Both the position numbers and the translations under genes were made by a program. Shown here piece after piece: positions 6,953-12,986 of a stretch of DNA of 18,696 nt. This DNA comes from Pseudofrankia asymbiotica (GTDB lineage Bacteria > Actinomycetota > Actinomycetes > Frankiales > Frankiaceae): the NCBI RefSeq assembly GCF_001983105.1, contig NZ_MOMC01000008.1, positions 211,031-229,726 of the forward strand, in the 5' to 3' direction. The stretch's first letter is position 1. Every line of letters starts with the position of its first letter. The notes under the pieces were generated by a model. The model saw only the letters and a list, made by a program, of their open reading frames with translations, had not been told where the DNA came from and did not search any database.

Positions 6953-8704
6953 TCACCACACGGTCGGGCAGTCAGGCAGCAGGCTGTGCATCGCGAGGCA
7001 GTAGCTCGGGCGGCTGACCTTCCACGCCCCGCCGGTGTGGACCATCCGGATGTTGAACGGATGGCGCTCACCCGACCCGCTGGGAAGCTCGCCCAGCCAC
7101 AGCTCGACGATCGCCTCGGCGGGACCGAGGAACACGACCTGCCCGATGTCCTCGACGATCACCGCCTGCACCTGCTGCGGCGACGACGCCAGCGCCTTGT
7201 CGAGAGCGGGGCGCGCCAGGCCGTCATCGGCGACCTGCCGCAGCATCTCGACCCCCCGCAGCCCGGCCAGCCCGCCCTGCGCCGCGGCGCGGATCTCGCT
7301 GATCGCGGTGAGCGGCCGCGGCGGCCCGACCGGCGTCGCGCCGAGGGTGGCCGACCCGCCGATCCGCAGGACCGTGCCCCGGTCCGGCCCGGTGATCACG
7401 ATCGAGCTCTCGCCCTCGTTCCAGCTCACGCTCCAGGCGACCTCCGGGTTCCACCCAGACTCCACGAAGCTGGTGACGCGTGCCGGATGGCCGGCGACCG
7501 TCACCTGCTCCTCGGTGATGGCCTGGTCCATTTTGTCCGCGACGTCGCGTGTCTGGGACGAGTCCTCCTGCGGGGTCGGCACGGCGCCGCGCCGCACGCT
7601 GACGCTGTAGGAAGGCCCGTCGACGCCGGGCTTCGCCCCGGACCGGACCTGCGCGGCGGCGACGAACGAGACGCGCTCCTCGAAGTAGGTCGCGTTCTGG
7701 AAGACTTCGTTGCCCACCGGACGGGCCACGTCCTGGTACTGGTCATACAGGGGTACCAGCCCGTCAGGCAGCCAGCCGACCGTCGCCCCGAAGACCGTCG
7801 CCCGAGGCGCTCCACCCGCGGGCGTGACCCCGGCGTCGCCACCCGGCCGCGGTAGCGCGACCAGCGCCAGCACGACCACGGCCGCGAGCACCACCACGCC
7901 GGCGGCCCGCACCCGGGTGCGGCGCCGGCGCGCGCCGGCCCGGACCGCGCCGGCGGACAGCGGCGCGTCGCCACCTCGGGGCAGGTCGACGGCCTGAGGC
8001 AGGGCGGTGGGCAGCGCACGGAGCAGGACCCGCACGTCGCGCTCGGTGAGGCTCATGGCCCTTCCTCCTTCGCCCGCTGGGCGGTCAGCCACGGCCCGAC
8101 CCGAGGCCCGCCCGGCCGGGGGGCTGGCCTCGTTCGTGAGGATGTCCAGCCCCGGCCGGGCCAGCGGGACACCCAGCCGGCCAACGGCCATCGGGTCGAG
8201 GCCGCGCAGGTGCTCGCTGGACCGCAGCCGCGCCAGGCCCCGGGACGCCTGGCTACGGACCGACCCGACCGAGCAGCCCATCGCCGCGGCCACCTCGCCC
8301 TCGGACAGGTCCTCGACGTAGCGCAGCACCACGACGGCGCGCTGCCGGGACCGCAGCGCGCGCAGCAGGCTGTCGCGCTGCGTCAGCCGCTCCGCGGGGT
8401 CCTGGTCGGCGCCGGCGACGTCGACGGTCCACTCCCCGTCGACGACCAGTGGCACCTCGCCGACCCGGGCCCGCAGCCGCCGCCACCTGCTGGTCGCCCC
8501 GTTGACCACCGCCCGGCGCAGGTAGGCATCCTGACGGCCGGCGTCGATCCGTCCCCAGCGCAGATAGACGCGTTCGAACGCGCCCTGCACCACATCCTCG
8601 GCCGCCGCCCAGTCACCGCCCGTCAGCATCACCGCGCTCAGCACCTGCCGCCCAGCGGTCCTGGCCATGAATAGTTCGAAAGCCCGTTCGTCATCCGCAC
8701 GCAC
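6953..8704 (-). CDS. SigE-family sigma factor fused in frame to a single-pass membrane protein
   Basis: One uninterrupted frame of 583 codons holds what are normally two genes. Residues 1-165 are a short sigma-70 (SigE-family, ECF-like) factor: region 2 at about 8-70 (AAEDVVQGAFERVYLRW) and region 4 at about 108-160 (RQRAVVVLRYVEDLSEGEV, then CSVGSVRSQASRGLARLR). After a loose linker (165-216) comes M217, preceded by a strong Shine-Dalgarno, then a cytoplasmic Arg-rich stretch, one membrane helix (about 268-285: AAGVVVLAAVVVLALVAL) and an extracytoplasmic domain of about 290 residues ending WKVSRPSYC...LLPDCPTVW. No HxxxCxxC zinc anti-sigma motif is seen. The GTG at 8704 has GGAGG 5 nt upstream. 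The membrane part is probably a regulator of its sigma factor (inference from pairing). It is paralogous to the pair at 10943-12768. The cell may make the fusion, two proteins, or both. Confidence 0.82.
   Translation of the reverse strand: MRADDERAFELFMARTAGRQVLSAVMLTGGDWAAAEDVVQGAFERVYLRWGRIDAGRQDAYLRRAVVNGATSRWRRLRARVGEVPLVVDGEWTVDVAGADQDPAERLTQRDSLLRALRSRQRAVVVLRYVEDLSEGEVAAAMGCSVGSVRSQASRGLARLRSSEHLRGLDPMAVGRLGVPLARPGLDILTNEASPPAGRASGRAVADRPAGEGGRAMSLTERDVRVLLRALPTALPQAVDLPRGGDAPLSAGAVRAGARRRRTRVRAAGVVVLAAVVVLALVALPRPGGDAGVTPAGGAPRATVFGATVGWLPDGLVPLYDQYQDVARPVGNEVFQNATYFEERVSFVAAAQVRSGAKPGVDGPSYSVSVRRGAVPTPQEDSSQTRDVADKMDQAITEEQVTVAGHPARVTSFVESGWNPEVAWSVSWNEGESSIVITGPDRGTVLRIGGSATLGATPVGPPRPLTAISEIRAAAQGGLAGLRGVEMLRQVADDGLARPALDKALASSPQQVQAVIVEDIGQVVFLGPAEAIVELWLGELPSGSGERHPFNIRMVHTGGAWKVSRPSYCLAMHSLLPDCPTVW
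8054..8071 (-). promoter_or_regulatory. Strong internal ribosome-binding site and ATG inside the sigma/membrane-protein frame
   Basis: The complement of 8060-8071 reads GAAGGAGGAAGG, with GGAGG 7 nt before an in-frame ATG (8056-8054). This would start the membrane protein MSLTERDV..., 367 residues, as a separate product. It is the best Shine-Dalgarno seen in the window, stronger than that of the sigma factor itself, which argues that the membrane part is also translated on its own. Confidence 0.7.
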
Positions 8705-8780
8705 CCTCGCCTCCCCACCTCTGTTCGCCTGTTCGTCCTGCCGCAGTCCAGACGCGCCCGGCCCGGCCCACGATGAGCCA

Positions 8781-8804
8781 GCGCCGCCGCCACGGCGGCG
8801 GCGC
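8781..8804. repeat. 24-bp palindrome in the sigma-gene leader
   Basis: GCGCCGCCGCC (8781-8791) and GGCGGCGGCGC (8794-8804) are perfect 11-bp arms around 2 nt. It lies 77 nt upstream of the GTG start at 8704. The low sequence complexity (GCC repeats) means it could arise by chance in such DNA, but arm length and position fit an operator or leader hairpin. Confidence 0.5.
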
Positions 8805-8852
8805 AATCCACCGGCCGCGGCATACCTGCCAGGGAGAGCCACCACGTGCGTT

Positions 8853-8906
8853 CATGATCCGGTGGACTTTTCCGTGCCACAGGGCGGAAAAGTCCACCGG
8901 ATCATG
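8853..8906. repeat. Perfect inverted repeat with 22-bp arms and 10-nt loop
   Basis: The left arm (8853-8874, beginning CATGATCCGGTGGACTTTTC) is exactly complementary to the right arm (8885-8906), with TGCCACAGGG between them. The arms are less GC-rich than the surroundings and contain a TTTT/AAAA block, so this is not a by-product of GC bias. It sits between divergent genes and no U-run follows the hairpin on either strand. Possible roles are a bidirectional insulator/terminator, an operator, or a small mobile palindromic element. Confidence 0.9.
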
Positions 8907-8917
8907 GCTGCCGCTGT

Positions 8918-8950
8918 GGGATCCGAGACTGGTGAGGGATCCGAGACTGG
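8918..8950. repeat. Two direct copies of a 15-bp motif, period 18 bp
   Basis: GGGATCCGAGACTGG occurs at 8918-8932 and again at 8936-8950, separated by TGA. It begins 12 bp after the 22-bp-arm palindrome. A spacing near two helical turns would place two protein monomers on roughly the same face, as for activator or repressor sites; a simple tandem duplication is the alternative. Confidence 0.85.
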
Positions 8951-9132
8951 GACCGCGCCGGGCTGGCCCGACGGTCTTGCTCGCAACCGCGCGAACGGGA
9001 CGACGCACGCTGGAAACGGCGGTGCCGCCGCCGCCCCCGGGCACGGGGCGACGACGGCACCTGGGCCCTCTCCGGCAGGCGGGCCACCGCCGCAACGCCG
9101 CCGAGGGAACAGGCGCAGGCACACTTGGGCAG

Positions 9133-10773
9133 ATGCGCACCCGGATGTCCCCCCGGTCCGCCGGAGTCGAAAGGCGCCGTGACCGGGCCGTGCTCTACCG
9201 CGGCGGCCATGTGCACAGCGCCACCCACCCGGGCGCGACGGCGCTGCTGACCGTCGGCGCCACGGTCGCGTGGGTCGGCGCCGACGTCGACGAGATCGGC
9301 GCGCCGGGGCCCGGGAGCGGCGTCGACGCGGTCGTCGACCTGGACGGGGCGCTGGTCACCCCCGCGTTCGTCGACGCCCACCTGCACGCCACCGCCACCG
9401 GGCTCGCCCTCGGCGGCCTCGACCTGGCCGCCGCGCCCACCCTGACGACGGCGCTCGACACGGTCGCCGCCGCTGCCCGCGCCGAGCCGGGCTCGGCCCT
9501 GCTCGGGACCGGCTGGGACGAGACCCGCTGGCCCGGGCGGCGCGCCCCGGGCGCCGCGGAGCTCGACCGGGCCGCCCCTGGCCGGCTCGTCTACCTCGCC
9601 CGCGTCGACGGCCACACCGCCGCCGTCTCGACCACCCTGGCCGCCGCGTCCGGCGCCGCGGGCCTGGCCGGCTGGCTCGGCGACGGCCTCGTCCGCGACG
9701 ACGCCCACCACGCCGCCCGGGTCCACGCCTACGCCACGATCAGCCCCGCCCAGCGGGCCGGCGCCTGGCGGCGGCTGCGCGCCACCGCCACCCGCCTCGG
9801 GATCGCGGCGCTGCACGAGATGGCCGGCCCGGAGGTGTCCAGCGCCGAGGACCTCGCCGCGCTGCTCGCCCACGCCGCCGCCGAACCCGGCCCCTCCGTC
9901 CACGGCTACTGGGCGGGCGACGCGGGCGTCCTCGCCGATCTCGACCCCGACGGCCGGCTGGCCGTCGGCCTCGGAGGTGACCTGTTCGTCGACGGGTCGC
10001 TCGGCTCCCACACCGCCGCCCTGCGCGCCCCCTACGCCGACCGCCCCGGCCACCGCCCCGCGCCGATGCTCGACGCGGCCGCCGTCCGTGCCACCGTGCT
10101 CGCCGCGGTCGCGGCCGGCCGCCAGCCCGGTTTCCACGCGATCGGCGACGCCGCCCTCGACGCCGTCCTCGACGGCCTGGACGCCGCCGCCCGGACCGCC
10201 GGGCGCGGCCGGGTCGTGGCCAGCCGGCCCCGGGTCGAGCACTGTGAGCTCGCCCACCCCGACCAGATCACCCGGCTCGCCGGCGCCGGGGCCGTCGCCG
10301 TGGTCCAGCCCGCGTTCGACGCCGCCTGGGGCGGCCCGGACGGCATGTACGCCACCCGGCTGGGCGCGGCGCGGGCCGGCTCGATGAACCCGCTCGCCGC
10401 GCTCGCCGCCGCCGGCGTCGGCCTCGCGCTGTCCTCCGACGCCCCCGTCACCCCGCTCGACCCGTGGGGCGCGGTGCGCGCCGCCACCGGCCACCGCACC
10501 CCGGCCGCCCGCCTCGACCCGGCCAGCGCGCTGCGCGCCGCGACCCACGGCGGCTGGCACGCCGCCCGCGCCGACGCCGACGGCTCCGGTAGCCTCGCCC
10601 CCGGCCACCCCGCCACCCTCGCCGTGTGGCGTCTCCCGGCCGGCCTGACCCCCGCGTCCGCGCCGCCCCAGCCGCCGCTGCCCGACCTGGCCGGCCCGGA
10701 CCCGGCCTGCGCCCGCACGGTCCTGGGCGGCGAGGTCCTGTTCGACCTCCTCGACGGCGACGCCCGCGGCTGA
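9133..10773 (+). CDS. Amidohydrolase family protein (YtcJ-like, Amidohydro_3)
   Basis: A 546-residue metal-dependent hydrolase. After a short beta-sandwich start (YRGGHVHSA) it has DAHLH (81-85, HxH metal ligands), ALHEMAG (226-232), LFVDGSLGSHTAAL (284-297), FHAIGD (334-339, metal His H335), RVEHCE (367-372, H370) and LSSDAP (433-438, metal Asp D436), the set expected of YtcJ-type amidohydrolases, which cleave C-N bonds of amides, N-acyl or cyclic compounds. The residue before LFVDG that is normally the carboxylated metal-bridging Lys is D283 here. The substrate is unknown. ATG 9133 is chosen; ATG 9145 is an alternative. The frame stays open to 8773, but that extension crosses the palindromes and looks non-coding. 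No clear ribosome-binding site is seen. It lies between the two sigma modules and reads toward the second, 169 nt ahead. Confidence 0.9.
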   Translation: MRTRMSPRSAGVERRRDRAVLYRGGHVHSATHPGATALLTVGATVAWVGADVDEIGAPGPGSGVDAVVDLDGALVTPAFVDAHLHATATGLALGGLDLAAAPTLTTALDTVAAAARAEPGSALLGTGWDETRWPGRRAPGAAELDRAAPGRLVYLARVDGHTAAVSTTLAAASGAAGLAGWLGDGLVRDDAHHAARVHAYATISPAQRAGAWRRLRATATRLGIAALHEMAGPEVSSAEDLAALLAHAAAEPGPSVHGYWAGDAGVLADLDPDGRLAVGLGGDLFVDGSLGSHTAALRAPYADRPGHRPAPMLDAAAVRATVLAAVAAGRQPGFHAIGDAALDAVLDGLDAAARTAGRGRVVASRPRVEHCELAHPDQITRLAGAGAVAVVQPAFDAAWGGPDGMYATRLGAARAGSMNPLAALAAAGVGLALSSDAPVTPLDPWGAVRAATGHRTPAARLDPASALRAATHGGWHAARADADGSGSLAPGHPATLAVWRLPAGLTPASAPPQPPLPDLAGPDPACARTVLGGEVLFDLLDGDARG

Positions 10774-10942
10774 CCACCGCCGCGGGGCCCGCCCCTCCCG
10801 GCCCGTTCCCGCCGCCCCGGCCCGCGTCCTCACCGGCCGGCACGGCCCCGTTGGCCCAATGTTGTGATCGTGGCCGTCGCCCGGCCGGGCCGTCGCGGCG
10901 TCATGAGGACGGACGCGGACAGCGGGAACGGAAGGGGACACC

Positions 10943-11506
10943 ATGCCGGACGGTGGCGCCCCGGCGCGCCGCGACGACCGGTCGTTCGAGGACTACGTGG
11001 CCGACCGCGGCATGACCCTGCTGCGCACCGCCGTGTTCCTCACCGGCGACCGGCAGGCGGGCGAGGACCTGCTCCAGGACGTCCTGCTGCGGACCTACCG
11101 GCGCTGGCGGCACGTCGACGACCCCGACAGCTACCTGCGCCGGTCGCTCGCGAACGCCGCCGTCAGCCGGGCCCGGCGCCGCCTGAGAACCCGGGAGAGC
11201 CTCGTCGACTGGGACGACCCCGGCGTCGACGAGCCCGCCGGGACCGCCGACGAGGCCGGCCAGGCCACCGACCGCCGGGACCTGCTCGACGCGCTGCGGC
11301 AGCTGACCCCCCGGCAGCGGGCGGTGATCGTGCTGCGCTACTTCGGTGACCTGTCCGAGGCGCAGGTCGCCGCCGAGCTCGGCTGCGCGACCAGCAGCGT
11401 CAAGACCCACACCGCCCGCGGCCTGCTGCGCCTGCGCGCCCTGATGGGCCCCGCCGCGCCCACCCTGCCCCCGCTGTCCCCGTCCCCGAAGGGAGCGACC
11501 GCATGA
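10943..11506 (+). CDS. SigE-family RNA polymerase sigma factor (ECF-like)
   Basis: A 187-residue sigma-70 protein with only regions 2 and 4. Region 2 spans about 15-75 (MTLLRTAVFLTGDRQAGEDLLQDVLL, then TYRRWRHVDDPDSYLRRSLAN) and region 4 about 118-170 (LTPRQRAVIVLRYFGDLSEAQVAAEL, then ATSSVKTHTARGLLRLR). Between them is an acidic spacer (DWDDPGVDEPAGTADE). It would direct RNA polymerase to a small regulon, probably including its own operon. The ATG at 10943 has GGAAGGGG about 7 nt upstream. Its stop overlaps the ATG of the next gene as ATGA (11503-11506), the usual arrangement for a sigma factor and its membrane partner. It is a paralogue of the sigma part of the fused protein at 6953-8704. 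No convincing ECF promoter was found in the 169 nt upstream. Confidence 0.93.
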   Translation: MPDGGAPARRDDRSFEDYVADRGMTLLRTAVFLTGDRQAGEDLLQDVLLRTYRRWRHVDDPDSYLRRSLANAAVSRARRRLRTRESLVDWDDPGVDEPAGTADEAGQATDRRDLLDALRQLTPRQRAVIVLRYFGDLSEAQVAAELGCATSSVKTHTARGLLRLRALMGPAAPTLPPLSPSPKGATA

Positions 11507-12768
11507 GGGCGCCCGAACCGGCCAGCCAGGACGCCGGTCCGCCGGAGCCCGGCGGGTTCGAACACCGCCTGCGCGTCGAGTTCGACGCCGCCGCGGCCGG
11601 CATCCTGCCGCCCGCGCCGACCGGCGCCGCCGTCATCACCCGCCGCCGCCACCAGCGCCGGGCCGTGACCGCCGCCATCGCCGTCGCCGCGGCCGTCGCC
11701 CTGGTCACCGGCGGCGTCACCGTCCTGACCGGCGCGACCCGCCACGCCGCCCCGGCGGTCGTCCCCGCGCACACCCGGCCCGAGACCCGGATCGACCTGT
11801 ACGGCGTGACGTTCGGCTGGCTGCCCCCGGGCGTCGCCCGCTACGACGACACCGTCACCGTCCTGCCCCCCACCGAGGGCGTCGTCCCGCCCGCCGGCAC
11901 CAACCCGCCAGGACCGACGGTCCAGCAGGAACTGGCGCTCGCCCCCGTCGCCGAGGTCGACCAGCAGCTCGCCGGCGCCGACCCGCCCAGCCCCGCCACC
12001 GCCTACACCGTCGCCGTGCTGCGCGTACAGCCCGGCCCGGGCACCGGCCTCACCCCCGACCCGGGCATCGAGCTGAGCCGCCAGTGGGACCGTCATCAGC
12101 TGCTCTCGCGCGACTGGTCGGCCACCGAGGTCTACTCACCGGGTGTACCCGCCCGGTCCATGACCCTCATCCGCCGCGAAGCCCGCCGCTCAGGCCCGAC
12201 GGCCGGTGACAGCCCACCCGTTTCCTACGCCCTGTATGTCCACGTCCCCGAAGCCTCCGCCGGAGTGATCATCACCGGCCCGGACCCGGACACCCTCGGG
12301 CGGATAGGCGCCGCCGTCACCGTCGGCCCGAAGCCGGCGGGACCGTCGGGCCCCTTCGTCCTCCCCCCACTCCTCCAGGCCGCGGGCGCCGCGTTCGACG
12401 GGCCCGCCGGCGCCGGGATGCTCGGCGCGCTCACCGCCCCCGACCAGGCACGGCCCGCGCTGACCGAGGCGCTCTCGCGGCAGGGCACCCGAGTTCACGC
12501 CATCCGGTTCGTCGGGCTCGGCGAGGCGGACAGCGACAGTGCCATCCGGATCGGCGAGCCGGACAGCGACAACCGGGCCCCGCTGTTCCTCAGCGCCACG
12601 CAAGCCGAGGTGACAGTGAGAATCGAGCTGCTCGCCGCCGACGGCCAGCGGCGCGTGACAACAACCGTGGGCATACGTCTCGCCGTCACCGGCGACCGCT
12701 GGAAGGTCACGACGGCGAGCTACTGCGCCGCGCTGACCTCCGTGCTGCGCTGCCCGACCGTCCCCTGA
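11503..12768 (+). CDS. Single-pass membrane protein partnered with the SigE-family sigma factor
   Basis: A 421-residue protein with no named domain that I recognise. It has a cytoplasmic N-terminus (1-50, FEHRLRVEFDAAA), an Arg-rich membrane boundary (RRRHQRRA), one helix (about 54-75: VTAAIAVAAAVALVTGGVTVL) and a long extracytoplasmic part. The latter shares blocks in the same order with the C-terminal half of the fused sigma protein: GVTFGWLPPG versus GATVGWLPDG, VIITGPD versus IVITGPD, and a C-terminus WKVTTASYC...LRCPTVP versus WKVSRPSYC...LPDCPTVW. Two conserved cysteines near the end may form a disulfide outside the cell. No zinc anti-sigma motif is seen. It is coupled to the sigma gene by ATGA, so control of that sigma factor is the likely role (inference). 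An internal duplication lies at 12499-12571. Confidence 0.85.
   Translation: MRAPEPASQDAGPPEPGGFEHRLRVEFDAAAAGILPPAPTGAAVITRRRHQRRAVTAAIAVAAAVALVTGGVTVLTGATRHAAPAVVPAHTRPETRIDLYGVTFGWLPPGVARYDDTVTVLPPTEGVVPPAGTNPPGPTVQQELALAPVAEVDQQLAGADPPSPATAYTVAVLRVQPGPGTGLTPDPGIELSRQWDRHQLLSRDWSATEVYSPGVPARSMTLIRREARRSGPTAGDSPPVSYALYVHVPEASAGVIITGPDPDTLGRIGAAVTVGPKPAGPSGPFVLPPLLQAAGAAFDGPAGAGMLGALTAPDQARPALTEALSRQGTRVHAIRFVGLGEADSDSAIRIGEPDSDNRAPLFLSATQAEVTVRIELLAADGQRRVTTTVGIRLAVTGDRWKVTTASYCAALTSVLRCPTVP
12499..12571 (+). repeat. Imperfect tandem duplication inside the membrane-protein gene
   Basis: Copy 1 (12499-12538) and copy 2 (12541-12571) share GCCATCCGGxTC and a 19-bp block GGCGAGxCGGACAGCGACA differing at one base; copy 1 has 9 extra nt between the blocks. 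The protein reads AIRFVGLGEADSD followed by AIRIGEPDSD. The paralogue at 6953-8056 shows no matching repeat, so this is a local in-frame duplication in this copy. Confidence 0.8.
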
Positions 12769-12830
12769 CCCCGCCCACGCGGCGCCGCCCGCGACCACGA
12801 GAACACAAAGCCGTCACAGAAGGTTACGAA

Positions 12831-12859
12831 CGCCACGGTGAGTGCTCACCGGGGTGGCG
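12831..12859. repeat. Palindrome downstream of the membrane-protein gene
   Basis: CGCCAC (12831-12836) and GGTGAG (12837-12842) are mirrored by CTCACC (12845-12850) and GTGGCG (12854-12859), with a TG centre and a GGG bulge. It lies 63 nt past the stop at 12768 and 128 nt before the Lnt start. It may be a terminator (no U-run) or an operator for the lnt gene. Confidence 0.5.
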
Positions 12860-12986
12860 TCGCGGGCCGGGTCGCCACGGGGACAGGCGGATCCGGGCGG
12901 CGGGGGAGCGGGCCGCAACCAGCACGGGCGGGGGCAGGACGGGCACTCCCGCCCACCAGATCCGTTCTGTCCAGCACACTGGGACC

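Larger units (their letters stand above)
8705..9132. other. 428-nt divergent control region between the sigma fusion and the amidohydrolase gene
   Basis: No gene is supported; the open frames crossing it are extensions of the flanking genes. It contains a 24-bp palindrome (8781-8804), a perfect 22-bp-arm inverted repeat (8853-8906), a direct repeat of 15 bp with an 18-bp period (8918-8950) and, at the right end, a weak -10-like CACACT (9120-9125) seven nt before the amidohydrolase ATG. This is the most structured non-coding stretch in the window. Confidence 0.6.

Noticed and set aside
8773..9132. N-terminal extension of the amidohydrolase frame to 8773
   Set aside because: It would run through the large palindrome and direct repeats, and the translated sequence is unlike any amidohydrolase N-terminus.
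10774..10942. Gap before the second sigma gene examined for an ECF autoregulatory promoter
   Set aside because: No GGAAC-type -35 with a matching -10 was found; only a 12-bp GCCCGGCCGGGC palindrome (10879-10890), which GC bias could explain.
8902..10944. 680-codon minus-strand frame opposite the amidohydrolase
   Set aside because: Gly/Ala/Arg-rich with no domain; the plus strand carries intact amidohydrolase motifs over the same bases.
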